Assembly (NCBI RefSeq): GCF_029714945.1
Contig: NZ_CP121634.1
Location: forward strand, 7,585,001 to 7,649,000
Direction: 5' to 3'
Length of the DNA: 64,000 nt
Source: Bradyrhizobium sp. CIAT3101
GTDB lineage: Bacteria > Pseudomonadota > Alphaproteobacteria > Rhizobiales > Xanthobacteraceae
Shown here one piece after another: positions 25,347 through 34,662 of this stretch. The stretch's first letter is position 1, and every line of letters begins with the position of its first letter. A program made the translations under genes and the position numbers. The notes beneath the pieces were generated by a model that made no database searches, was not told where the DNA came from, and was given only the letters and a program-made list of their open reading frames with translations.

Positions 25347-26042
25347 TCAGACCTCGAGCCATTCCTGCCGTACGGCGGCATTGGCCTTGAGCTCGTCCGG
25401 CGTGCCTTCGAACACCACGCGGCCGTGCCCCATGATGTAGACACGCTTGGAGATGCGCATCGCGATCGACAGTTTCTGCTCGACGAGGAGGATGGCGACG
25501 CCGGCTTGCGCGATCCGCGCGATGAGATCGCCGACCTGCTGCACGATCAGCGGCGCGAGGCCTTCGGTGGGCTCGTCGATCATGATCAGGTCGGGATCGC
25601 CCATCAGCGTCCGGCACGTCGTGAGCATCTGCTTCTCGCCACCCGACAACACGCCCGCGGCCGTGTCGGCACGCGCGGCGAGATTGGGGAACATGTCGAG
25701 CATGTCCTGAAGCCGCCATTTGCCGGGTCGGCGCGTGTCCTTGATGCCGAGCAGCAGGTTCTGGCGCACCGTCAGGCTCGGAAAGATATCGCGATGCTCG
25801 GGCACATAGCCGAGGCCGAGATGCGCGATCTTGTAGCTGGGCAGGCCGGCGATGTCCTTGCCCTTGAAGCGGATCGTGCCTTGCGGCGCGACCTCGCCCA
25901 TGATCGCCTTGACCGTGGTGGAGCGGCCGACGCCGTTACGCCCCAGCAGGCTGACGACCTCGCCGGCGCCGACGTCGAGATCGACGCCCTGAAGAATGTG
26001 GCTTTTGCCGTAATAAGCGTGGAGATCCCTGACCTCGAGCAT
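25347..26042 (-). CDS. livF: branched-chain amino acid-type ABC transporter ATPase, LivF-like
   Basis: A 231-residue cytoplasmic ATPase subunit that energises the LivHM permease. ABC motifs in order: Walker A region LLGRNGVGRSTTVKAIMG (about 31-48), Q-loop region YVPEHRDIFPSLTV, signature LSGGEKQML, Walker B LIMIDEPTEGLAP and the switch region LLVEQKLSIA, where the H-loop position is Gln as in other LivF proteins. The Walker A lysine is replaced by arginine (codon CGC, checked on the DNA). That is unexpected for an active ATPase, although I believe a subset of rhizobial LivF proteins share it. Its ATG overlaps the livG stop (TGATG). Confidence 0.92.
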   Translation of the reverse strand: MLEVRDLHAYYGKSHILQGVDLDVGAGEVVSLLGRNGVGRSTTVKAIMGEVAPQGTIRFKGKDIAGLPSYKIAHLGLGYVPEHRDIFPSLTVRQNLLLGIKDTRRPGKWRLQDMLDMFPNLAARADTAAGVLSGGEKQMLTTCRTLMGDPDLIMIDEPTEGLAPLIVQQVGDLIARIAQAGVAILLVEQKLSIAMRISKRVYIMGHGRVVFEGTPDELKANAAVRQEWLEV

Positions 26043-26812
26043 CAGTGCGCTTCCTCGCCGAGATAGGCTTCCTTGACCTTCGGATCGCGCCGGATCTCTT
26101 CCGGCGTGCCCGAGGCGATGATGTGGCCGTAAACCAGCACCGAGATGCGGTCGGCCAGGCCGAACACGACGCTCATGTCGTGCTCGACGATCACCAGCGT
26201 CTTGCCCTCGGTCAACCGCCGGATCAGCGCCACGGCGCGTTCGGTCTCCGCGTTGCTCATACCCGCGGTCGGCTCGTCCAGCATGACGACGGTGGCGCCG
26301 CTCGCGATGGTGATGCCGATCTCCAGCTCGCGCTGCTCGGCATAGGTCAGAAGACCAGCCGGCACGTCGCGCCGGTGCGTCAGATGAATGTCGTCGAGGA
26401 TCTGCGCCGTGCGCTCGCGCACCTCGGGCAGGCTGTCGACGTTCTTCCAGAACGCGTAGCGATGTCCCGTCGCCCACAGCACCGCGCAGCGCACGTTCTC
26501 CCAGACCGACATGCGCGCGAACACGTTGGTGACCTGGAACGAGCGCGACAGGCCACGACGGTTGATCTCGAACGGCCGCAGGCCGGAGATCAGGTCGCCA
26601 TTCAGCTTCACCTCGCCCGAGGTCGGCGCGATGTGACCGCTGATCAGGTTGAACGTGGTGGATTTTCCGGCGCCGTTCGGCCCGATGATGGCGTGACGCT
26701 CACCCTTGGCGACGCTGAGGTTGAGGTCGCGGATGATGCCGACATTGCCGAAGCGCTTCTCGACGGCGCGGACTTCGATGGCTGCGCTCTTTTCAGATAC
26801 CGCTGCGCTCAT
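26042..26812 (-). CDS. livG: branched-chain amino acid-type ABC transporter ATPase, LivG-like
   Basis: A 256-residue ATPase subunit. Walker A is intact (IIGPNGAGKSTTFNLISG, about 42-59). The LivG-specific GLSRSFQVTNVF and Walker B VVMLDEPTAGMS with IVEHDMSVVF (H-loop) are present. The signature motif is unusual: LTYAEQRELEIG stands where LSYGQQRRLEIA is usual, so the LSGGQ serine and both glycines are altered. Paired with LivF, which has an altered Walker A, the heterodimer may have one competent ATP site. The gene overlaps livM by ATGA. Confidence 0.92.
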   Translation of the reverse strand: MSAAVSEKSAAIEVRAVEKRFGNVGIIRDLNLSVAKGERHAIIGPNGAGKSTTFNLISGHIAPTSGEVKLNGDLISGLRPFEINRRGLSRSFQVTNVFARMSVWENVRCAVLWATGHRYAFWKNVDSLPEVRERTAQILDDIHLTHRRDVPAGLLTYAEQRELEIGITIASGATVVMLDEPTAGMSNAETERAVALIRRLTEGKTLVIVEHDMSVVFGLADRISVLVYGHIIASGTPEEIRRDPKVKEAYLGEEAH

Positions 26813-28101
26813 GCGAGATACCCCCGGTCACGAGCAACCGTGGCAGCCCGGTCCCACGCCTCCGCGATCCGCCGCCAGGTCAGCCGCGCGACGAATGCGC
26901 CGCCGACAACGAGAACCGCGGCCGTCATCCACGTCACCGGCGACGTCGGGTTGAAGGCAATGCCGAACAAATTGATCGCGTCGCCTCCGGAGAAACGTGC
27001 GACAGTTTCGATGACCAGGATCACGCCGCAGGCCAGTGCGACCGTCGGCACGATCGCGACGAGATAGGACGGAATCACCGTCCACAGCGTGCCGGCGCGG
27101 ATCAGCGGCCGGTGCATCATCAACAGGCCGGCAATGCCACCCGGCGCATACATCACGATGCCGATGAAGATGATGCCGAAATAGAGCTGCCAGGCCGTGG
27201 TGAGGTTGGTCAGTCCAAGCTGGAGGTAAGTGACCAGGATCGCACCCAGGATCGGGCCGAAGAAAAACGCGGTGCCGCCGATGAAGGTCGAGAACAGCAC
27301 GAGGCCGGACTGGATCGCGCCGAGATAGGCGGAATTCGCGATCTCGAAATTGATCGCGGCCAGACCTCCGGCGATGCCGGCGAAGAAGCCGGCAAAGCAG
27401 AAGGCGATGTAGCGGACGACGTGCGGATCGTAGCCGATGAACTGGACGCGCTCCGGATTGTCACGGACGGCGTTGCAGATCCGCCCGAGCGGCGTCCGCG
27501 TCAGCGCGTACATCGCAATCGCCGACAGCACCAGCCAGAACGCGATGAGATAGTAGACCTGAAGCTGCGGCCCGAACGACCAGCCGAGCATTTTCGGCAG
27601 CGCGGTGCGGTCCGTGGTGATGCCGGACTCGCCGCCGAACACCGACCGCAGGATCAGCGACGAGGACGCCACCAATTCGCCGATGCCGAGCGAGATCATC
27701 GCAAACACCGTGCCGGCGCGCTTGGTCATGACCCAGCCGATGATGATCGCAAACACGAGGCCGCCGAGGCCGCCGAACAGCGGAATGAACGGCAGCGGGA
27801 TCGGCCAGCCATGCGAGACCACCGCATTCATCATGTGGCAGGCCGCGAAGCCGCCGAGGCCGTAGTGAACGGCGTGGCCGAACGACAGCAGGCCGGTCTG
27901 GCCGAGCAGGATGTTGTAGGACAGCGCGAACACGATCGCGATGCCGATCAGGCTGAAGGATGTCAGCGAGCCGCCCGATGAGAAGATCATCGGCAGGACG
28001 ATCAGCGCGATGATGCCGATCAACCAGACGCCGTAGAAGCGCAGGCTGCCGCCGACGGGCTTGGCCGCAACCTTCGATGCCGAAGTGGTAGCTGTGGTCA
28101 T
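26809..28101 (-). CDS. livM: branched-chain amino acid-type ABC transporter permease, LivM-like
   Basis: A 430-residue inner-membrane permease. The core (to about 327) has the LivM pattern: YNILLGQTGLLSFGHAVHYG, TLGIGELVASS-like sequence ISLGIGELVASSSLI, the cytoplasmic EAA-like loop LGRICNAVRDNPERVQFIGY, and VMYAPGGIAGLL, where many LivM proteins end. About 103 further residues follow, with two or three more hydrophobic segments (VAIVPTVALACGVILVIE, WMTAAVLVVGGAFVARL) and a basic tail. The ATG at 28101 overlaps the livH stop by ATGA, showing tight coupling. Confidence 0.92.
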   Translation of the reverse strand: MTTATTSASKVAAKPVGGSLRFYGVWLIGIIALIVLPMIFSSGGSLTSFSLIGIAIVFALSYNILLGQTGLLSFGHAVHYGLGGFAACHMMNAVVSHGWPIPLPFIPLFGGLGGLVFAIIIGWVMTKRAGTVFAMISLGIGELVASSSLILRSVFGGESGITTDRTALPKMLGWSFGPQLQVYYLIAFWLVLSAIAMYALTRTPLGRICNAVRDNPERVQFIGYDPHVVRYIAFCFAGFFAGIAGGLAAINFEIANSAYLGAIQSGLVLFSTFIGGTAFFFGPILGAILVTYLQLGLTNLTTAWQLYFGIIFIGIVMYAPGGIAGLLMMHRPLIRAGTLWTVIPSYLVAIVPTVALACGVILVIETVARFSGGDAINLFGIAFNPTSPVTWMTAAVLVVGGAFVARLTWRRIAEAWDRAATVARDRGYLA

Positions 28102-29045
28102 GATTCGCGCGTCCCCATCAGGCCCATGGGGCGAACGATCAGAATGAGCACCAACAGCATATAGGGAACGATCGGCGCGACCTGGGCGATCGTGACGTTC
28201 CAGATGTCGGTGAGGACGGACGGTCCCGTCGACGGGTCGAGCGGCCCGAAGGCACTCGCCAGCGAGCCATCGAGCGCCACCGCGAACGTCTGCACCAGTC
28301 CGATGACGAGCGACGCGATGAAGGCACCCGGCAAGGAGCCGAGGCCTCCGAATACGATGACCACGAACAGGATGGGCCCAAGCGATGCAGCCATGTCGGA
28401 CTGGGTCACCAAGGCGGGACCTGCAATGACGCCGGCAAGGGCGGCCAGCGCGCTGCCGACCCCGAACACCGCCATGAAGACGCGCCCGACATTGTGGCCG
28501 AGATGCCCGACCATGTGCGGATGCGTCAGCGCTGCCTGCACGATGAGGCCGACGCGGGTGCGTTTGAGCACGATCAGCAGCGCCACGAAGATGATGACCG
28601 ACACCGCCAGCATGAAGATCTTGTAGGCGGGATAGTTGGTCGAGAAGATCGTGAAGGCCGGAAAGTCCAGCAGGGCCGGCACGCGGTAGTCGAGCGGGCT
28701 CTTGCCCCAGATCATCGAGACGATCTCTTCGATCGCGAAAGCGAGGCCAAACGTCAGCAAGAGCTCGGCGACATGGCCGTGCTTGTGGGTGTTGCGCAGG
28801 CCGTAGCGCTCCACCACCATGCCGATCGCGCCCACCAGAAGCGGCGCCAGCACCAGCGCCGGCCAGAAGCCGATCCACTTCGTGAGCTGGAAGCCGAAGA
28901 AGGCACCGAGCATGTAGAAGCTGGCATGGGCGAAGTTGAGCACGCCCATCATGCTGAAGATGACGGTCAGCCCGCTCGACAGCAGGAAGAGCAGCATGCC
29001 GAACAGCACACCGTTCAGGGACGAAATGACAATGAGTTCAAGCAC
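28098..29045 (-). CDS. livH: branched-chain amino acid-type ABC transporter permease, LivH-like
   Basis: A 315-residue polytopic permease. LivH marks: GVLFGMLLFLLSSGLTVIFS, MMGVLNFAHASFYMLGAFFG, VERYGLRNTHKHGHVAELLL and IVFGGLGSLPGAFIASLVIG. The GTG at 29045 gives the N-terminus MLELIVISSLNG, which fits the family; a TTG at 29096 would add 17 polar residues. The receptor gene at 29165 ends 119 bases upstream, completing the usual order receptor-H-M-G-F. Confidence 0.92.
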   Translation of the reverse strand: MLELIVISSLNGVLFGMLLFLLSSGLTVIFSMMGVLNFAHASFYMLGAFFGFQLTKWIGFWPALVLAPLLVGAIGMVVERYGLRNTHKHGHVAELLLTFGLAFAIEEIVSMIWGKSPLDYRVPALLDFPAFTIFSTNYPAYKIFMLAVSVIIFVALLIVLKRTRVGLIVQAALTHPHMVGHLGHNVGRVFMAVFGVGSALAALAGVIAGPALVTQSDMAASLGPILFVVIVFGGLGSLPGAFIASLVIGLVQTFAVALDGSLASAFGPLDPSTGPSVLTDIWNVTIAQVAPIVPYMLLVLILIVRPMGLMGTRES

Positions 29046-29164
29046 AGCGCACTCATGGATATCCGGGGCCTGATGGCCCCGGTGAACATCGCCCAATCAA
29101 AAATCGTCCGGCTGCCGTCACCCCGCGGCCCATGATGGTCGCGGGACGACGACAGGCTGCGTGA

Positions 29165-30397
29165 TTACGGCCGCACCATCTTGCAGGTCGTGGAGACCAT
29201 GGCCTGCGGCGTGTCGATCTTCGACACCAGATGCCAACCCCAACCGGTGCTCTCCTCGTCGAACGGCTCGCTCTCGGTCAGCTTGCCGAAGGAGGAGATG
29301 TAGATCGGCTGCAAGAACTGATGGTCGTCCTTGCGCATGATGCCTTGGCCACCGTCCAGGACCTCGAACTTCAGGTCCTCGAGCGCCGCCGCCACCTTCA
29401 CGGGGTCGATCGAATTGGCCTTCTCGGCCGCGGCCTTGAACATGCGCATCTCGTTGACCGCACGCGGATACCACAGCGACAGATTGACCTTGGCGCGGAA
29501 CGCCTTCTCGTAGTCCATCGCGGCCTTGTTGCCGGAGTTGGCGAAGCCTTCGGTGATCTGGAAGACCTGCCCATCGAGACCGGTCTGCTTGATCGCGGTC
29601 GGGCCACCGGCGCCGCCGGCATAATAGGTGTACCAGTTGACCTTCAGACCGGCATCGGCCGCGGCTTTGAGCAGCAGTGCGAAATCCTGGCCCCAATTGC
29701 CGGTGACGACGCTGTCGGCGCCGGACGCCTTGATCTTGGCGATGTAGGGCGAGAAGTCCGTGACCTTCAGCAGCGGATGCAGCTCGTCGCCGACGATCTG
29801 GACGTCAGGCCGCTTGGCTCCGAGCATCTTGCGCGCATCGGTACGTACCGACTGGCCGAACGAATAGTCCTGGTTGATCAGGTACACCTTCTTGATGGAG
29901 GCGGTGTCCTTCATGTAGTTCGTCAGCGCTTCCATCTTGATGTCGGAGCTCGCATCCCAGCGGAAATGCCAATAGCTGCACTTCTCGTTGGTCAGGCTCG
30001 GGTCGACGGCGGCGTAGTTGAAGTACAGAACTTCCTTGCCGGGATTGCGCGAATTGTTCTTGGTGACGAAGTCCGTCAGCGCAGCGCCGACCGACGACCC
30101 GTTGCCTTGCGTGATGTAGTGAACCCCGGCGTCGATCGCCTTCTGGGCCTGCACCAGGCTCTCCTGCGGATTGGTCTTGTTGTCGAGCGGGATGATCTCG
30201 ATCTTGTGGCCGAGGATGCCGCCCTTGGCGTTGAGCTCGTCGGCCAGATACTGGAAGGTCTTCAGACCACCCTCGCCGACGCTGGCGCCGCCGCCGGAGA
30301 GCGGATCGATGTAGCCGATCTTGAGCGTGTCCTCAGCCGACGCTGCATGACCGAGCATCGGGGCGATCACGGCAATGGCCAAAGTGAGCTTGCGCAT
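29165..30397 (-). CDS. ABC transporter substrate-binding protein of the Liv operon
   Basis: A 410-residue periplasmic receptor with signal MRKLTLAIAVIAPMLGHAAS. Marks are KIGYIDPLSGGGASVGEGGL, ADELNAKGGILGHKIEIIPL, LINQDYSFGQSV and the C-terminal STTCKMVRP, which has a cysteine in common with many receptors of this subgroup (NEKCSYWHFRWD supplies the partner, so a disulphide is plausible). As the first gene of the run it is the principal receptor for the LivHMGF components. The ligand is not determinable; branched-chain amino acids, amides or aromatic acids are all known for the family. Confidence 0.92.
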   Translation of the reverse strand: MRKLTLAIAVIAPMLGHAASAEDTLKIGYIDPLSGGGASVGEGGLKTFQYLADELNAKGGILGHKIEIIPLDNKTNPQESLVQAQKAIDAGVHYITQGNGSSVGAALTDFVTKNNSRNPGKEVLYFNYAAVDPSLTNEKCSYWHFRWDASSDIKMEALTNYMKDTASIKKVYLINQDYSFGQSVRTDARKMLGAKRPDVQIVGDELHPLLKVTDFSPYIAKIKASGADSVVTGNWGQDFALLLKAAADAGLKVNWYTYYAGGAGGPTAIKQTGLDGQVFQITEGFANSGNKAAMDYEKAFRAKVNLSLWYPRAVNEMRMFKAAAEKANSIDPVKVAAALEDLKFEVLDGGQGIMRKDDHQFLQPIYISSFGKLTESEPFDEESTGWGWHLVSKIDTPQAMVSTTCKMVRP

Positions 30398-30649
30398 AAT
30401 GTGTTTCCTCGCTGGCTATCGACTTTAGTCGATGGGCTCTTTTGCGCATGTTGCAGCGCAATTTCAGCCCTCTTATGAGCAGAACGAACTTTGCTTTTCA
30501 AGCGCAACAGGACATGGCTCGGGCCGCCGCTATGAAATGTGATGCGGCTGTCCGGCCGGCCCTCAGCATTCCGCGACAAGGAATAGAACGCAAGCAGGAA
30601 CTTGCGGGCGGGGACGTTGCTCCGGACGAAGCTGCGCCTCGTGAGGCGG

Positions 30650-32086
30650 TCAGACGCCGAGCGCCTTGCGATTGAACGTCCGCAGGACGCGCAGCGACAG
30701 CGTCCGCACGTTCGCTACATTCAGCAGCCAGGCCGCGGCCACATAGGCAAGGCCACCCGCAACGCTCACGATGATCAGCGCCACGATACCGGCGCCGTTG
30801 ACCTGCGACCGCGCGACAAGGATGGCGCCTGCCATTGCCGCGGCCGACGCGGCGACGCCCGCGAGCCGGTTGACGTCGAACGGCACGGGATGGGCACGGT
30901 GCATCAGCACCACGGCGACGACGAAGCCGATCGCCTCGGTTGCGAGCGTCGCCAGCGCTGCGCCATAGATGCCGTAGCCCGCGACCAGCGCGAACATCAG
31001 CACCACGCTCACGACCAAGGTGAGGAACGACTGTGCCGCCAGCATGAAGGGCCGCTCGGCGAGCTGGAAGCTGAGCTGGACGTAGAACTGATTGGCGATA
31101 CCGAAGAAGCGGGCGAGCACCAAGGTCGGCAGCAGCGCGGACACGCCGGCGCGAAAATCGACACCGACGAGCGTGCCGGCGACTTGGTCGGCGGCGAGCG
31201 CAAGCCAGACTGCGACGGGTGCGACGACGACCAGCAGCAGTTCGAGGCTCTCGGTCAACCGCTCCCGTGTCGTGTCATTGTTCTTTTCCGACAGCGAGCG
31301 GAACACCATCGGCACGGTGGCCGCGGCAACGCTGGTGGCGATCATGACCATGAACTGACGCGGCAGATCGGCAGCGACGCCGAAAATGCCGGCGGAATCC
31401 TTGCCGAGCAGATAGGCGACGATGAGCCGGTCGCTGGCCGAGTAAACCGCGACCGACAGTCCGGCCAGCGTCAACGGCAGGCCGTAGCGCGCGAGCTGCA
31501 TGAACTGGCTGCGCGAAAAGCTCGCCATCCTGGCGCGGTCGCTGACGAGATTGAGGATGACGCCGGTGAGCGAGCCGAGGCCAATGGCCGCGAGCAGGCC
31601 CATGCCACCCCAGCCGAGCCAGATCCCGAGCAGGCCGAATCCGATGCTCGACAGGCTGCGCACCATCGATATGGCAGCGAACCGGAAAGGCCGGAATTTG
31701 GCGCGTTCGAACTCCTGGCCGACGTCGAAGGCATTCGACATGATCGCGACGAACATGCTGGCGAGCACCAGCTCGACACCGACGTCGTTGCGGAACAGGA
31801 ACACCAGCGGGGTCGCCGCGCACATGGCCGCGACCGTCAGCGCGAAGCCGACCATCGCCGTGGCACGAAAATCCACCTCCGCCGACATCGCCTGATAGCG
31901 CGACACCGACAGCTTGATCCAGGCAAAGAAGATCGCGCCCAGAATGCCCGCGATGCTCATGCCGACGACGTAGACGCCATACTCCGCCGGCGTCAGCAGC
32001 CGCGTGTAGGCGGTAACCGCGAAGAATCCCACCGCCGCGGACAGGATGTAGCTGGCGAGGTAAATGGAGAAATGGCGGTTCAGCAT
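30650..32086 (-). CDS. polysaccharide/lipid-linked oligosaccharide flippase (MOP superfamily)
   Basis: A 478-residue integral membrane protein with about 12-14 hydrophobic segments. The N-terminus SYILSAAVGFFAVTAYTRLL followed by TPAEYGVY is the Wzx/RfbX polysaccharide transporter signature. ARYGLPLTLAGLSVAVYSAS plus DRLIVAYLLG in the middle is the second-half repeat. Such proteins flip undecaprenyl-linked sugars for surface polysaccharide. It is divergent from a glycosyltransferase and near a GH10 enzyme, suggesting a small surface-glycan locus. No polymerase (Wzy) or chain-length regulator is seen in the window. Confidence 0.88.
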   Translation of the reverse strand: MLNRHFSIYLASYILSAAVGFFAVTAYTRLLTPAEYGVYVVGMSIAGILGAIFFAWIKLSVSRYQAMSAEVDFRATAMVGFALTVAAMCAATPLVFLFRNDVGVELVLASMFVAIMSNAFDVGQEFERAKFRPFRFAAISMVRSLSSIGFGLLGIWLGWGGMGLLAAIGLGSLTGVILNLVSDRARMASFSRSQFMQLARYGLPLTLAGLSVAVYSASDRLIVAYLLGKDSAGIFGVAADLPRQFMVMIATSVAAATVPMVFRSLSEKNNDTTRERLTESLELLLVVVAPVAVWLALAADQVAGTLVGVDFRAGVSALLPTLVLARFFGIANQFYVQLSFQLAERPFMLAAQSFLTLVVSVVLMFALVAGYGIYGAALATLATEAIGFVVAVVLMHRAHPVPFDVNRLAGVAASAAAMAGAILVARSQVNGAGIVALIIVSVAGGLAYVAAAWLLNVANVRTLSLRVLRTFNRKALGV

Positions 32087-32346
32087 GGATGCACGGGACT
32101 GGCGGCCTTGAAATGCAGTGGCCGTTGATCAGTTGGACCTTGGCGTGGCGATCAAAGGCTTGGCGGTCGGACCGCGCCGCAGCATCTCCCAAAATAGTCA
32201 TTTAAGTCTGCAAATCGGCCGCCGAACGGGGGCGGTCCCACCGCTTTCGCGCGTTAGCGTTAAATTTGCCCTGTCCTTGAACGAGCCGCCGCGATCACCG
32301 AAAAGAAACCATGATTTCAGGTCGCCGCCCGACCTTTGGTTAATGC

Positions 32347-33450
32347 GTGGACGTGACTAAGATGGACGTTGTCGAGCGTTTGCGAGCAAATCCGGCCTCC
32401 CTGCCCCATGGCGGGACGGATGCGTCCCTGGTCCCGGCGTCCCCCGCGGACGGCGGCGAGCGGATGACGCTCAATCTGTTCTTCGAGGAGCGTGACGACC
32501 GCTGGTTTCCGGGCGACCGCCACGTCCGGCCGCTGCTGCGGCGCATGCTGCTCGGAAAGTCCTGGATCAGCGGCCAGCGGCGCGTGTTCCTCAATCTCTG
32601 CGCCGGGCTCGACCGGGTCGGCATTCCCTATCGCGTCAACGACTACAGCTACATCCAGAAGCATCCGGAGGAGCTCGCTTGCATCCTCGGACGCCCGTTC
32701 GTGCTTGACTGGTTCGCGTGGAGGAACCCGCTCCTGCTCGGGGTCGTCATGTACAACCATCCCGTGGACGTCCCCGCGCATCACCAGGACCTGCTGACCC
32801 AAACCATCCTGGTGCCCTGCGACTGGTATGCGGAGATGTGCCGGCCATACTGGCCGCATATCGAAGTATGGCCGGTCGGCATCGACACCGATTTGTGGAC
32901 GCCAACGCCGGCCGCGCAGAAGAGCGTCGACGTGCTGCTTTACGACAAGGTGCGCTGGGAACACGGGCGCTATGAGAGCGAGCTGATCGCCCCGATCCGC
33001 CGGCATCTCGAGGCGAGCGGCCGCTCGGTCGAGGTGATCCGCTACGGCCATTACAAGGAAGACGATTACAAGGCGGCGCTGGCGCGCAGCCGCAGCATGG
33101 TCTTTCTCTGCGAGCACGAGAGCCAGGGCATCGCCTGCCAGCAGGCACTGTCGAGCGGCGTGCCCGTGTTCGCGTGGAATCGCGGCGGACCGTGGCAGGA
33201 TCCGGATTATTTCCCGGACAGGGTGAGATATGAAGGCGGCGTGTCCTCCGTGCCCTATTTCGACGCACGCTGCGGCCGCACGTTCGTCGACGCGAACGGC
33301 TTCGTCTCGGGCTGGAGCGACTTCTGGTCGCAGGTCAGCGCGAGCGACTTCGCACCTCGCGATTATGTGATGGACAAACTGACGCTCGAAAAGGGCGCGC
33401 TTCAATATTACGCCATCGCCGAAGCCGTGATGCAGCGCCAGGCGCGCTGA
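32347..33450 (+). CDS. glycosyltransferase (GT-B type)
   Basis: A 367-residue cytoplasmic protein of the glycosyltransferase 1 type. The C-terminal half has the GT4-like donor site: VEVIRYGHYKEDDYKAALAR, then MVFLCEHESQGIACQQALSS and GVPVFAW, corresponding to the E-x7-E region (EHESQGIACQQAL). The N-terminal half has the acceptor-side pattern VFLNLCAGLDRVGIPYRVND. Sugar specificity is unknown. The start is uncertain: GTG 32347, ATG 32362 and ATG 32464 (MTLNLFFEERDD) are all possible and none has a strong ribosome binding site. Confidence 0.8.
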   Translation: MDVTKMDVVERLRANPASLPHGGTDASLVPASPADGGERMTLNLFFEERDDRWFPGDRHVRPLLRRMLLGKSWISGQRRVFLNLCAGLDRVGIPYRVNDYSYIQKHPEELACILGRPFVLDWFAWRNPLLLGVVMYNHPVDVPAHHQDLLTQTILVPCDWYAEMCRPYWPHIEVWPVGIDTDLWTPTPAAQKSVDVLLYDKVRWEHGRYESELIAPIRRHLEASGRSVEVIRYGHYKEDDYKAALARSRSMVFLCEHESQGIACQQALSSGVPVFAWNRGGPWQDPDYFPDRVRYEGGVSSVPYFDARCGRTFVDANGFVSGWSDFWSQVSASDFAPRDYVMDKLTLEKGALQYYAIAEAVMQRQAR

Positions 33451-33549
33451 GACGGCCGTCCGCAAAAGTTAACCCAACAACGGGAAACCACGGCGTCACA
33501 AGGCGCCGCTTGGTACATTGGCGCGTTGGTTCGAAAGGACGGCCGCCAC

Positions 33550-34617
33550 GTGACGAAGCTCGACAGACGCGAATTTCTCCTCGGCAGCGCCGCAACGCTC
33601 GCGGCGGGCGCATCGGCGTCCGCACTTCCGGTGTCGAAACTTGCGCAACGCCGTCCGGGTTTTGGCGCCGCCGCCACGCTCTGGGACCTGCAGGCCGATC
33701 CGCGGCTCGGCGAGGCCATCAGCACCTATTGCACGCAGGTGGTGCCGGTGCTCGAACTGAAATGGCCGATGCTGCGGCCGGACGCGCACACCTTCGCCTT
33801 CGAGCGCGCCGACGCCATCTATGATTTCGCGCAGAAGAACGACCTGACCATGCGCGGCCACACGCTCGCCTGGTATCACGACATTCCCGACTGGACCAAA
33901 CAGATCAAGGATTCAAAGGGCGTCGAGCGCGCCTATGTCGATCACATCAACACCGTCGTGTCCTATTACAAGGACAAGCTGACCTCGTGGGACGTCGTCA
34001 ACGAGCCGATCCCCGACAATCCCAAAGGCATCACCGACCGGCGCGACACGTTCTGGACGCAGCATCTCGGCGATCGCTGGATTCCGCTCGCCTTCCGCAC
34101 CGCGGCCGCGGCTGATCCCTACGTCAAGCTCGCGATCAACGAATACGACATCGAGTCGGCGAAGGATTCGTTCATCGCCAAGCGCGCAGCCTATCGCAAC
34201 CTCATCATGAGTCTGCTCGACCAGGGCGTGCCGCTGCACGCCGTCGGCCTGCAATCGCATCTGCATGCCGAGCTCGAGATCGACACCCACGGGCTCGCCG
34301 AGTTCGTGACCGAGCTCCGCGCGTGGGGCCTCGAGGTCTACGTCACCGAGCTCGACGTCAACGACGAGAAGCTGACGGGTAGTCCTTCGGAGCGCGATGC
34401 CATCGTTGCCAAGCGCGTTAACGATCTCCTGACCGCAATCTCGGCCAGCGGGCCGGCGCGCTCGATCCTGACCTGGGGCATTTCCGACCGCTACAGCTGG
34501 ATCAACGGGCTGGTTAAGCGCGCGGACAAGCAGGCGAACCGCCCGCTGCCACTCGATGGCGAGTTCAAGCCAAAGCCCTTCATGGACGTCATCAGCAAGT
34601 TCACGAAGGACGTCTGA
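33550..34617 (+). CDS. endo-1,4-beta-xylanase-like glycoside hydrolase, family GH10
   Basis: A 355-residue exported enzyme. The N-terminus KLDRREFLLGSAATLAAGAS is a twin-arginine (Tat) signal. The TIM barrel has the acid/base glutamate in WDVVNEP (about residue 152), the nucleophile glutamate in VYVTELDVND (about residue 267), GHTLAWYHDIPDW with the subsite histidine and tryptophan, and the terminal TWGISDRYSW. These are all GH10 hallmarks. GTG at 33550 is chosen because AAAGGAC lies ten bases upstream and it gives a compact Tat signal. In rhizobia such enzymes may act on plant xylan or on the cell's own polysaccharide; the flanking glycan genes leave both open. Confidence 0.92.
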   Translation: MTKLDRREFLLGSAATLAAGASASALPVSKLAQRRPGFGAAATLWDLQADPRLGEAISTYCTQVVPVLELKWPMLRPDAHTFAFERADAIYDFAQKNDLTMRGHTLAWYHDIPDWTKQIKDSKGVERAYVDHINTVVSYYKDKLTSWDVVNEPIPDNPKGITDRRDTFWTQHLGDRWIPLAFRTAAAADPYVKLAINEYDIESAKDSFIAKRAAYRNLIMSLLDQGVPLHAVGLQSHLHAELEIDTHGLAEFVTELRAWGLEVYVTELDVNDEKLTGSPSERDAIVAKRVNDLLTAISASGPARSILTWGISDRYSWINGLVKRADKQANRPLPLDGEFKPKPFMDVISKFTKDV

Positions 34618-34662
34618 GAAGGACGTGCGGGAGGACGTGTCAGTCCTGGCGCGGAAACGAAT

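Noticed and set aside
29040..29100. Longer LivH starting with TTG at 29096
   Set aside because: The extra 17 residues are polar and unlike LivH N-termini, and no better ribosome binding site is present.
30602..32128. 508-residue Asp/Arg/His-rich plus-strand frame
   Set aside because: Exact antisense of the membrane flippase; its charged composition mirrors the hydrophobic codons of the real gene.
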